From the NCBI GenBank assembly GCA_054661495.1, contig BAAFSQ010000031.1:1-59728 (forward strand): a stretch of DNA of 59,728 nucleotides, written 5' to 3'. Position numbers and translations under genes: made by a program. Positions 11,336 through 21,628 of the stretch are shown here, piece after piece (position 1 is the first letter of the stretch; the number at the start of each line of letters is the position of its first letter). The notes under the pieces were generated by a model. That model was given only the letters and a program-made list of their open reading frames with translations, had not been told where the DNA came from and did no database searches. The DNA is from Zygophlyctis sp. KS116 (lineage: Eukaryota > Chytridiomycota).

Positions 11336-14326
11336 ATGAATTTTATCTTTGCGGAAACTGGTGCTCTAAAGACACTGAATTCAGAGTAAAATTTAGTTTT
11401 TTAAGATTTAAGTGCAATTTATGACGATATTTTTTCCATTTGGAAAATCCCGAAACAGGATCAAATTCTTCTTTGTCAGACTGGGGAGCCGTTCAAAGGG
11501 AATTTTAATGGGAATATTTATGTATTTGATAAACGATCCTTGGTAGAGCCGCGGCAAATCCAGGATTTTGCCAGTAGTTTCAAGTCTCTGCAATATGAGC
11601 CTAAACCTTACACACCAGATCTCTCATTGTTTCAAGATCATTTGAAATTAGCAGAGGATACCTTGTACAAAAGTAAAGAAATGTTGAAATTTATTTTAAT
11701 CACTTGTACAGGTACGTTCTTTAAATTTTTAATCAATTTAGAAAATACTAATATTTATGATGCTTATTCGGCTGCATTTTTAAATCTAAAATCACACGCT
11801 GATAATGTTTGTGTGCATTTCGATCGTTTTCATGCAATTGCACAAAGAGATATGGGAAAACACGCTCTATTGCTAAAGAGTTTTCCTCTGGACATTGAAA
11901 GTCTACATCATATTCCTATTCATGAAAAATTTCAAGATGTTGATAGAAAATTCTTATCTGATACAGTACCGCTTGAAAAATTGGGATCTTGGTTTGAAAA
12001 TTGTCAAAATGCGCATAATTCTTTGGTTAAAAATCTTATAGACTTGACTGAAGAGATCAAATTCATCAAAACAGGCTCTTTAAATGAAGAGAATTCTGGA
12101 CTGGGCTTTGATAAAAAGTATTCTCTAAAAATAGATACAGTTTCTGATAATATTCAAAAGATTCAAGATAAAGTAATTACACTGACAAGGGACGTGCAGA
12201 AAGTTGCCACGGTTATTCAGGATATAAAAACTAAAAAAGTTCAAGTTGAAGAAAAAATCACGGCACTTCAACATTTATATGATATTCATGAAACCCAATA
12301 TATACCTCAAATCTTGGATTCGTATAGCTTAATCAGAGGTACTTATGTAGAAATAGGATCTCAAAAGGTATGTTTATTGAACGCTGAATGTCAGGTTGAC
12401 TTAATGAGAGGCTTATTGAATAAACTAATCATTATATCACATTTACAATCAGTAATTGCCAGTGCATCACCAAAATTAAGTGATATAAGTAATACATTAT
12501 CAATGCATGTTCAAGCTTTTTCTCAACTTTTGCATGTTCATCGAGTAGCTCCTTCTTGGGGAACAGCATTAATTGAAATTGTAAGAAGAAAAGAATATCT
12601 TAAAACGTTCTTTTTAAAAGCAAAAGAAATGGCAGATATTTTAGCAAAATTTAGGACGCTAGAAGAAAAAAGAAGAGAAAACTTTACGAATGAAATATCT
12701 AGATATCTTCCTGAAGGAATAATTCAAGGATTAGATGACACTCTTCCTACATGTGATATCAAGGTCTTGCACGCTATGGATAATTTACCAGACATAACTT
12801 TGGTTGATATTCAAAGTAGGATATTTTAATTCTTATTTCTAGATTTTGAAAAGGTTGTTGGCGGAATTCGCAAATCGATTTCTGATACGAGGCAAGGCCC
12901 AGTTACATTTGATAGTTTATCAAAATTACAAGCAACCATGATGAAATTAACACCTTTAATCTCTGGAATCACTTTGGATTTTGATAGAATACTGTTCAAG
13001 TCTGGTATAATTTATAAACTAATTTTAAAGGACTGTCTGAAAGGCTATCTAAACGAATGGAAGATCAGCAACATACTAGACGGGATGATGTTTCTTTTAG
13101 GGAGGGTACTTTCTCAGTAAAAGTGTAATTAATAGGATCCCCAGAAACCAGAACAGGATCTTTTGGAAGTTCATTTAGTAAACAGTCTCTGGAAGATACA
13201 AACCGTGCATATGAAGAACGTATTAAAAATCTAGAAAAGATTCTCCAATCTAATTATGCAAAAATGGCTTCTAGCAGTCAGGAACACGAAGAAATCATAA
13301 TGCTTCGTCGTCAAGTCTCTGAATTAGAAAAATCCAAAACTGATAATACTATTTGTCTGGAAGAAGCCAAGGCTAAAATTATAGAATTGGAAACAAATCT
13401 TGAAAACAAGACCTCTGATTTAGACAGTATTAAAAGCACTAATCTCTCACTAGAAGAATCCCTAAATCAGGTATACTTACCTACTTGAAATACTTAAAAT
13501 TAGGCAAAAACAGATTTAGAAAATTTAAAAACCACTTGTCAAGACCAAGTCTCAAAACTTTCAAGTCATGAATCTGTAAATTTCCTTTTAAATCTAATTC
13601 TAGCATAACCAAATACTCAAAAACTTTTATGTAAAACTCTTGACTTTTAATGAATCAAAAATGTCAAATTCTCCCATAAATGACTTCAGTTTTGAAAATT
13701 TCCAAAAAGAAATGGATTATACTCTTGACAAATTTCAAAAACTTGAATCTACATGTAAAACTATTGATAATACTAGAGAGAATAATCCTCTCTTGGATAA
13801 AATTGAAAACCTGACACAAAATTTACAATTATCAGAAACTCAAATACAAGACTTGAAAACCAATTATAATAGTGTATTGTCTGAAAACAAAAAACTAGAA
13901 TCTCAATTAGAATCTAAAATCTCAAATTTGAACAATTCTAGAACCATTACATCTAAAATTTCTTTTGAAAAGTAAGTTTACGTTTATTTACTCTAGTTTC
14001 TCTATTGGAGATCTTGTACTTTTCCTACCTACTCGTAGTCCAATTGCATGGGCAGCCTTCAACACCAACAGTCCTCATTATTTCTTATCATTGGAAGAAC
14101 ATGATAATTTCCCTAATCAAATCAGGTAATAAAATATTAATATTAATGTAAGACGCCGGGAATGGATTTTAGGAATAGTTTGTAAAATTCATTCATTTGA
14201 AGCAAAAAAAGGTAATTTCTTTGACTTATCATAGAACATAATCCGTTTGGATTAGGACATGGAACTCTTTTCCATTTGTGTCGAGTGAATTCATTGCCAT
14301 CGTTGAATCTTGGCAATTTAGAATGA
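11336..14326 (+). CDS. ATG11: ATG11/FIP200-type selective autophagy scaffold
   Basis: Eleven exons with ten introns give 904 residues: 11386-11412, 11712-11741, 12816-12842, 13005-13030, 13106-13135, 13471-13503, 13576-13603, 13972-13996, 14126-14152 and 14212-14234 (23-33 nt). A ubiquitin-like N-terminus reads DQILLCQTGEPFKG and NIYVFDK. A long helical and coiled-coil middle follows. The C-terminal claw domain is plain only after splicing: FSIGDLVLFLPTRSPIAWAA, REWILGIV and HNPFGLGHGTLFHLCRV. Atg11 bridges cargo receptors and the Atg1 kinase. The second intron is 30 nt without an in-frame stop, so retention would only insert ten residues. The TGA stop overlaps the ATG of the next gene. Confidence 0.9.
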
Positions 14327-15263
14327 TTTTTATATCAAAGATTGTAGATCCATGGATAAATTTAGCATTTGAAGAATACTTGTTCAGACAATCTGTTCCT
14401 AATATATTATTTTTATATAGAAATTCAAATTGTGTCATTATTGGACGAAATCAGAATCCATGGACTGAGACAAATATTAATCTTTTAAATTCATTGCATA
14501 TCCCACTCATTCGAAGAAAGTCTGGCGGTGGAACAGTTTTTCATGATTTGGGAAACACAAATTATTGTTGTATGATGCCAAGAAATGATTTTAAACGATC
14601 GATTGCTGCTAATATGGTTACTAATGCTCTTTTAAATTTAGACATTCCTGCTCAAGTCAATCATCGATTTGATATTGTCATTGATCAGAAAAAGATTTCA
14701 GGAAGTGCATACAAGATTGCAAATAGTAAATCATATCATCATGGGACAATGCTTATAGATACTGATTTAAGGAATTTAAAGAATTTATTAAAACCAATGG
14801 TAATTTTTATATTTTTTAATTTTAGAATTGGAATATAGAGTCAAAGGGCGTATCTAGTTTTAGATCTCCAGTGACTAGATTAAGAGAATATTCATTAACA
14901 ATTGATCATTCTCCATTTTGTGAATCAGTCATAAAGGAATATTGTAAAATTAATAATCTTTTCTTGACTCCAAAATACTTTACAATGGAGGAATTTAGTA
15001 AAAATTCAGAAATACAAAAATATCATGATGAATTGAAATCTTGGGATTGGACGTTTGGACAAACTCCTAGTTTTACTCAAAAGATTGATAAAATTAGTAA
15101 AAATCATAAATTTCAACTTGTACTATCAGTTAATCACGGTCTAATCAGTGATATTCATTCTGAAAGTATAGATTCAAAAGATATAGATTCAAAAGATATA
15201 GATGACTTAAAAGAGAAATGGATTGATTCTAGATATGAAGATTGTATCAAACATTTGATTTGA
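14323..15263 (+). CDS. LPLA: Lipoate-protein ligase
   Basis: Two exons with a 26-nt intron (14800-14825) encode 304 residues. The start MIFISKIVDPWINLAFEEYLF matches bacterial LplA from its first residues, so this ATG is well supported. The adenylating and lipoyl-binding blocks are clear: RRKSGGGTVFHDLGNTNYC and ISGSAYKIANSKSYHHGTML. The C-terminal accessory domain is present (SWDWTFGQTPSF). The enzyme activates lipoate with ATP and attaches it to E2 or H-protein lysines, normally in mitochondria, yet no presequence precedes the domain. A small duplication, DSKDIDSKDID, is near the end. The start codon overlaps the ATG11 stop (ATGA at 14323-14326). Confidence 0.93.
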
Positions 15264-15323
15264 ATTATCTTTTTTGATAAACGTTTTTTTAGATTCGGAC
15301 AAGTTTTGTTTTTCTTGTTTTAA

Positions 15324-16257
15324 ATGAAGATCTTGGAGATTATACCAACAGATATTGTTTTATTAATTCTTGAAAAATGTACAGTACAGACTCTAGCAAG
15401 ACTAAGATTAACATGTAAAGCTCTAAATGATCTCTACTTTTCCCCAAGTTTATGGAAAATACTTGTAATTTCAGACTGTGGGCCGCATCTACCGTTTGTA
15501 TTGAAATTAGTAGAAAAGACTCAATGGGGAATCAGAAAAATAATCGCTTCTGAAATTAGAATGGAATTAATCTCTAAACTCTTTAAAACGAGTGCCACAG
15601 ACGTGCGTTTACTAAACATTTCTGAATTCAAATCTCTTGAAATTAACAAGTCTATACAACGATTAGATTTGCATTCTTCTTCATTAACTCCAATTACTAA
15701 TTTTACTCTAAATGTTGGTTCAAATCTGGCTGAAATTCATTTGTTATTTCAAATATCTACTGAAATGTTGGATGAATTGGCAAAGTGTTTAAATTTACGG
15801 ATTCTGACTCTAGGGAATTGTTTTCAAATTTCTAATCTGGATCTTTCAAGATTTCTTAAAAAATATGGGAAATGGGACTATGTAGCGTTATTAGGAGCTA
15901 ATAATATAACCGATGCAGATTTGGTAGCGATCTCTAATCTTGAAATTGTAAATTTAATTCTTCATTCTTGTAATTTAATTACTGATGATGGAATTTCTGA
16001 ATTAACACATTGTAAAACTTTAGAATGGATAAAGGTTATTAAATGTCGGGGATTGACTCTTGGTGCATTTGCTAACACGGGGTTTTCAAGTACATTAGAG
16101 TGTTTAATGAAATATCCAGACTTTGTAACTGGTAATTTTTTGATTTTAATAATCTTATCGCATCTTGAAATTAAATATTATAGGATTGGGAATGTCCTTT
16201 AAAAAGTCATGTGTATCAACAATGACGGAATCCGTCATCTCTACAGAAACTTGTTAA
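15324..16257 (+). CDS. F-box protein with leucine-rich repeats
   Basis: An N-terminal F-box is clear (IPTDIVLLILEKCTVQTLAR and RLTCKALNDLYFSPSLWK, residues 7-47). About five degenerate leucine-rich repeats follow, for example LNLRILTLGNCFQISNLDL and LILHSCNLITDDGISEL. Such proteins recruit substrates to SCF ubiquitin ligases. The 3' end is ambiguous. Splicing a 52-nt intron (16132-16183) gives 293 residues ending at 16257. Reading through gives 292 residues ending at 16202. I chose the spliced form because a GT donor, a TAG acceptor and a phase match are present, but the intron is longer than nearly all others here. The next gene starts 18 nt downstream. Confidence 0.8.
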
Positions 16258-16275
16258 AATTCCGATAATAATAAA

Positions 16276-17327
16276 ATGGATAAGCAGGAAATCAGATTGA
16301 TTATGAGTTCCTTTTATGATCCAATTGCTAGAAATAACATACATCCTGCGGCATTTGAAAATCTAGAGTTTACATTGTCCGATGGTAAATTTATAAAATT
16401 CGGACGTCCGATAAGAGGAGCAGAAGAAGATAAGGCTGATAATTTGGCTTGGTTCAAGTCGAAAGTTGTTAGTAGAAATCATGCTGAATGTTGGATGAAG
16501 AATGGTACTGTGTATGTCAAAGATTCTGGATCCTCAAGTGGAACATTTCTTAATGGCATGCGTCTCTCTCCAGGAGGTAATATTCAATTATTTTAATTAA
16601 AGGTAAACTCTCTCGGCCTTATCCATTAAAAGATGGGGATGTTATTCAACTTGGCGTAGATTATCAAGGAAGGCCAGAAGGTAATATTTTATAAAACTTA
16701 AAATCAGACATCTTTAAAGCAGTCATCATCAAAATCAATCTATTTTCATCTCAAGCTAGCATTTACAGTCGACCATGTGGAAATACTTTTGGGTAAGTAA
16801 AGTTTCAATACAACCACAATTTCTAGGCAAAGCCAAAAGAATATGTTGAATTCTTTCTAACCATTAGATTCCGAAAAGCACTTCAATCACTTCTCACAGC
16901 TTCAAATCCATTCTCTACAGGCACGCAAGACGAATCACAAACTGTAGATTGTTGCATCTGCCTATCAGGAATAGGTCCCTTTCAAGCATTATTCTTGTCA
17001 CCATGCTCACACTGCTTTCATTACAAGTGCGTCAAAAATATTCTCTCAGAATCAGGATTAATGTTTCCATGCCCAGTTTGTCGACAGGTGGCAAATTTAG
17101 AAGCCAGCGTATCAATGGAAAGTTTGGTGGAAACATTTGATGCTGAATCAACCAGCTCCAAAGAAGAACATCCATTAGAGAATACAACAGAGTTTCAAAT
17201 CGACACAAAATCTTGCAAATTTACAACATCAAAAGGTTCTTCTCTCTTTTTAGAAGAAGGGTTAACTGTCACGACAGAGCAGAATATATTCCCAAAAGAA
17301 GAGATAACTGATGATATGGTTGAGTGA
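16276..17327 (+). CDS. DMA1: FHA-RING E3 ubiquitin ligase (Dma1/Dma2 type)
   Basis: Five exons with introns at 16577-16602, 16681-16707, 16793-16826 and 16845-16867 (23-34 nt) give 313 residues. The FHA domain (about residues 20-130) shows KFGRPIRG, VVSRNHAECW and SGSSSGTFLNG, which bind phosphothreonine. After splicing, the FRKALQSLL linker and a C-terminal RING appear, with CCICL, CSHCFHYKC and CPVC blocks. This order matches Dma1/Dma2, which act in mitotic checkpoint and septin control. The fourth intron has an unusual GTTGAA donor but a perfect CTAAC branch site. An acidic tail of about 80 residues ends the protein. Confidence 0.9.
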
Positions 17328-17348
17328 GTGGGGTTGGTAGATTAGGAG

Positions 17349-17564
17349 ATGAAAAATGATGGCAAATACATTTTCTTTGGAATTGCAGTATTTGTTTTTG
17401 TGATTGCAGCAATGAGTACATTGGCTTCCAACTCTAGATATTATGCAAGGAGAGGCCGTTATCCAAAATCTCCATTTAGAAGGAAAGGCAAAGGAGTTAA
17501 AAGCATTCGCAGCAAAAAAAGATTTTCAAGAGGACCCTATTTGCCCCCCATAACCAAACTATAG
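17349..17564 (+). CDS. Small membrane-anchored basic protein
   Basis: A 71-residue frame with one strong hydrophobic helix (YIFFGIAVFVFVIAAMSTLA, residues 7-26), followed by an Arg/Lys/Tyr-rich tail. It has no intron and matches no family I know. The ATG lies 21 nt after the FHA-RING stop, in the same plus-strand run. Its last 6 nt overlap the 3' end of the convergent WDR59 gene. The clear signal-anchor-like helix and the position in a gene run make a real gene likely, but a chance frame cannot be excluded. Confidence 0.55.
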   Translation: MKNDGKYIFFGIAVFVFVIAAMSTLASNSRYYARRGRYPKSPFRRKGKGVKSIRSKKRFSRGPYLPPITKL

Positions 17565-20500
17565 CTTGCAATAACATCCACATCCAGAAGGACAAACATT
17601 ATGATTCTTAAACCACTCTTGATAATGATGGACATGACCTCCATGTTGGCATTTTGAGCAAAATGCAATCATTTTATGACATGATATCTGGCAAATACAG
17701 CATCTTAAAGTTTTAGACTCTGAACAGACCATGCATTTAGATGAATCAAGGGGTATATTTGATCCACACTGTTGACATTCAACTTGAATACCTAATATAT
17801 CAGAAATTATATTTACCCATTTTAAATTCATCCTGAGCGGCAGGAGTATCAAATATATGCAATTGTTTTAAAATATATGCTCTTTGATACCACAACCCCC
17901 ACATTTGAAGGCATTCTGCATACCGATAACGGAAGCAAAGTCCCGCGTAAAATCTAGACATGTCATTTACCAATTTTCCATCCTGATCAATTGATTTTTC
18001 AAAAAGATTCAGCAAATGAGCTGATAAAAACTGATTATAGACTTTAACTACCATTCCTGATTCAACCTCGATTGAATTTCGTACGGCAGCTGCATATGAT
18101 AGATTATTCTTTGGCATATCATGACTAATCCCAGACACCAGTTTATTCATTGGATTTACAGCAGCAACTACTGAAACGGCTGAGGAGTAATAAGAAGAAA
18201 TAGAAGACGTCCGAATAGCGCCCGTAGAATTTGCACGAGGCAAGATGGCCTGCCGATCTGTAATTGTGATGGAAGTTGGTATAATAGATTTTGTGGTAGT
18301 GTAAGATCTCGAAATTCCTTCCGGAGATAAAGATACTTTTTGAGATGTAGTATTATTAGTAACTATTGGAATAAAGGGTTGGTTTTTATCGGCATATATT
18401 TTCTCTATATTTTGCCTCTAAGAGATCACTTTCAAAACGCTTACCTTTATCATCAAAAGGCTCATCATCGCAAGTGTCTGCAAATCACGATGTTTCTCTA
18501 AGAAAGAAAATCTAAAATGAGATATTCAAAGCCTACATTTCCTGGAACACAACTGAACAAACGTAAGCACTACTGGCAGGACACGCTTCCTCCACATACC
18601 GGATAGATCCTTTGTCTGTTTTTTCTTTAGAATAGCTATCATCAAAAATATTGGATAACAGCATCCATATTTTCGCAAGGTCTAAGCGCCCCATACTTTG
18701 AGCAGCATCGCCAAATAATAGACATGCTTTTTTTGAATTGCCGAATTCTGAGATGTTTTTGTTCATTTTTTGAGCCATCTGTTCTGAAATTGGATCTAAT
18801 ACTATATTTTGATCTATGTAAACGTTTGCCCCGAAGAAGGATCGAGCTGAGTCGATGCTCTCCTTTTGTTCGATTGTTTCGTTTAAAGGCCGGTCATCAT
18901 GCGCTAGCGATGCTGATCTTCTCCTATTCCCATCCAAATCAATGTGTCCCGAGCCAATATCAATAGATTGCTGCTCAGAATTATACTCCTTTAGTGATGG
19001 TATATCCACCGACGAAGTGGATAAAGTGGTTCTACGGTTAAATTTTGGCAGTTCCTTTATTTCAGAGGGAATGGTGATGTATTTGGTATTGCTCCTTGAT
19101 TTTGATTGATATATCTGCTTGAGAAAATTTCCATTGCTATAGTTGTTTTCTGAGTTATTTCTTGAATATCGCTGTAATGAATAATGTGAATTTGGACGCC
19201 AAGATATGCTCTCTTCTTCCTCCTCTTCTTCTTCATCGAGCCAATAATTTGCGGTATTCCCCTGATGATACCCAGAGTTTTCCGATGAATAAGAATGACT
19301 TGCCTGAACTAAACCTGTCCGCGAAAGTAGAAAAGATCTATAACTCTCGTACATATCATATGTTTTAGGATATGTGACAAATTTTTGAGATTGAAGTACA
19401 GGCTGTTGATATTTGTTGGTTAATGTATGAGATGCAAATCTTGTCGCTGCGGGATGTGGAAGAATTGAAAAGAAATAAATAAGCTTTCCTATACATCAAA
19501 TAATAAAATAGTACCACCAGAAAAGCAACCTTGACAAATCCTTGGAAAAGGAACGTTAATTTTCTTAACATCTGCAGTGCGCAATGTTTTAGCTGCTATT
19601 TTTTGACTTAAAAGAGATATTTCATTGTCAGATGAATCCGAATCCAGCTCCACATCTTCAATAAATACATCACTAGTATCTTTTTTTTGAACAGGCGTTT
19701 CAATATCATTAAGAAAGTAATTTACTTTTTCCATTAAAGTATTTTCTGTTTCGGCCTGTTCCGTATCAATGTTCAAAACGTTTCCCTTTACAAGAAATTG
19801 AATCAGGGATTCCAAATGCAAAAGACTATGCGATTCTAGGAGGAGCTTGTTTAGATTATAGTACATATATCGAATAACTTCCAAGTCCAAATTTGATTCT
19901 GATAAATCAAAATGTGAAACCAAAAAAGAATTTGGAGTTGACTTGAAGAAAATCAAACAAGAAAACCCAAATGGCGTCGTCATAATTTTCAAGTGGTTAA
20001 TATCAGTTATAAATATTCTAAAATCTTATATAAAATGAAATACCTATATTGAAGCGGCTCATCTCCAACTTTTTCAAAAGCCACATTCTTAAACTTTCTT
20101 TCAATACTTTTTAGCAGTTCCTCCAGTTTACTTAAATTGTCTGAAACTTCTTTTAGTTTGGGAATTGTATTCAAATCTCTTATTTGATGTAAAATATTCC
20201 CCTCAACAGATACGTCTGAATTTCTAGATTCATCTTAAAAGATTAGAATTTAAGACTTACCATGTTTTGAAAATCCCAGGAACGATTTTTCAGGAACCTT
20301 TGGAAAACTACCAGTTCTAGTTACAACTAAATTTTGGGGATCTACCGGCCAAAGTCTTAAATGCTGATCTTTAGACCAAGTCACTAATTGAAATTGATCG
20401 CCCCTTTTCCTCCAAACAAATTCTTTAACAGTATCTGTATGTCCAGAAAACACGATTAAAGGCTCTAAAAAAGAATTACAATCCCACAAATAGAGATTAT

Positions 20501-21319
20501 TATCTTTTCGTTGAGGCAAACTAACAATATAATTTCCAAAAGGAGTAAATCTTGCTCTCCATACTGGAAATCCAGTTTCAATCGCTGCTAAACATGTCCT
20601 TGGTTGAGAATAATCCCAAAACTTTTTTATAACCTTTTAAAAAATACCTTTATAAAACCATCTTGAGCACAAGTCACCAATTCCTTTTCTTCTCTTGGCG
20701 ACCAATCTATCCCATAAACCTTATTCATATGTGCCGTAATTATAGTAAGTGGAGAACTACCCTTTCTACCCTTTAATTTCACGTCTATAATACCTTAAAT
20801 CCCAAATTCTAGCATCAGTATCATGAGATGATGCCATTATAAATTCATTTTTAGGATTAAATTTGACTTGACTCCCTCCTGTCCAAGCTCCTAAACTAGA
20901 AATTGGTTTCTGTAGAGAGACTCTTAAATCCCAAATATGAATATATGAATCATTAGATATTGAAGCTAATATATCAGAATGAGCAATTGACCAATGAAAA
21001 TCATTAATTGCTCTTGTATGACCGGGTAAAATATATTGTACCGCTCCCTGCCCAACGTTCCAAATCAATATTGTCTGATTACTCTATTATTACAATTGAA
21101 AATTATTACCGTTGAAGCTATGACATCCCTTTTACTTGCATGCGGATTCCACTGAACATCACAAACATCCCATTTAGAATAATGACTTAAAAACCGAGCA
21201 TCGTCAAGTGGATTATTAAGATCGATAATATACAATCCTCTCTTTGCCGCTAAACAAGCTTGATCCCCTTCTGGACTAATACTCAATGAAGTTACAGGAT
21301 AATTTAAGTTAAAATTCAT
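17559..21319 (-). CDS. WDR59: WDR59/MTC5-type GATOR2 (SEACAT) subunit
   Basis: Ten exons encode 1171 residues. Introns: 17792-17816, 18418-18444, 18512-18536, 19489-19514, 20018-20043, 20234-20260, 20622-20647, 20766-20793 and 21075-21109. The N-terminal WD40 propeller opens with GLYIIDLNNPLDDAR and KWDVCDVQWNPHASK and carries GHTRAINDFHW and SSHDTDARIWDLR. A probable RWD region follows (near residues 340-400), then QSQKFVTYPKTYDMYESYRS, a disordered acidic stretch, an alpha-solenoid (LEKHRDLQTLAMMS) and a C-terminal zinc domain with CMVC, CCIC, CSKCQHGGH and CPSGCGCYC. This is the WDR59/Mtc5 order, length as in yeast. GATOR2 activates TORC1 at the vacuole. Its ATG overlaps the HAP2 stop. Confidence 0.92.
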
Positions 21320-21626
21320 TCTAAAACTTTTTCAGTTGCAGAGAGAAATCGACCTCTGTCTCCTCGCTGTCTCTTGACTGCATGCATATGTCTGGATTCA
21401 TGTCTATATTTCTAATATTAGCTATAATCTAAAAAATACAGAATTTCCAGATTCCATTTCTAAACGAGCACGTTGTTCCCGTCTCTTCATGATTCGATGA
21501 TATTGTTTTGCTGAAAATCAATGGACAAAAATTACCATTGACAAATAATGGTTCGTTTGGAGTCTTTGGAAAGTTTATAAACTTTTATTATCTTTTTTAA
21601 AAACAAACCTCATTGATATAGTCCAT
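21316..21626 (-). CDS. HAP2: NF-YA/HAP2 CCAAT-binding subunit, core domain only
   Basis: Four small exons with introns at 21412-21439 (28 nt), 21511-21535 (25 nt) and 21582-21608 (27 nt) yield 76 residues. The product is almost only the conserved core: EPLFVNAKQYHRIMKRREQR binds NF-YB/NF-YC, and YRHESRHMHAVKRQRGDRGR is the DNA-binding half. NF-YA proteins usually carry long Gln-rich activation regions; none is present. No single frame covers the gene, so automated callers could miss it. The start is 2 nt after the SLA2 stop, and the TGA overlaps the WDR59 ATG (ATGA at 21319-21316 on this strand). It binds CCAAT promoters in the nucleus, often for respiratory genes in fungi. Confidence 0.92.
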
Positions 21627-21628
21627 TC

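Noticed and set aside
20771-20793. 23-nt version of the second WDR59 intron
   Set aside because: It shifts the frame. Using the acceptor 5 nt further on (20766-20793, 28 nt) makes the whole CDS a multiple of three.
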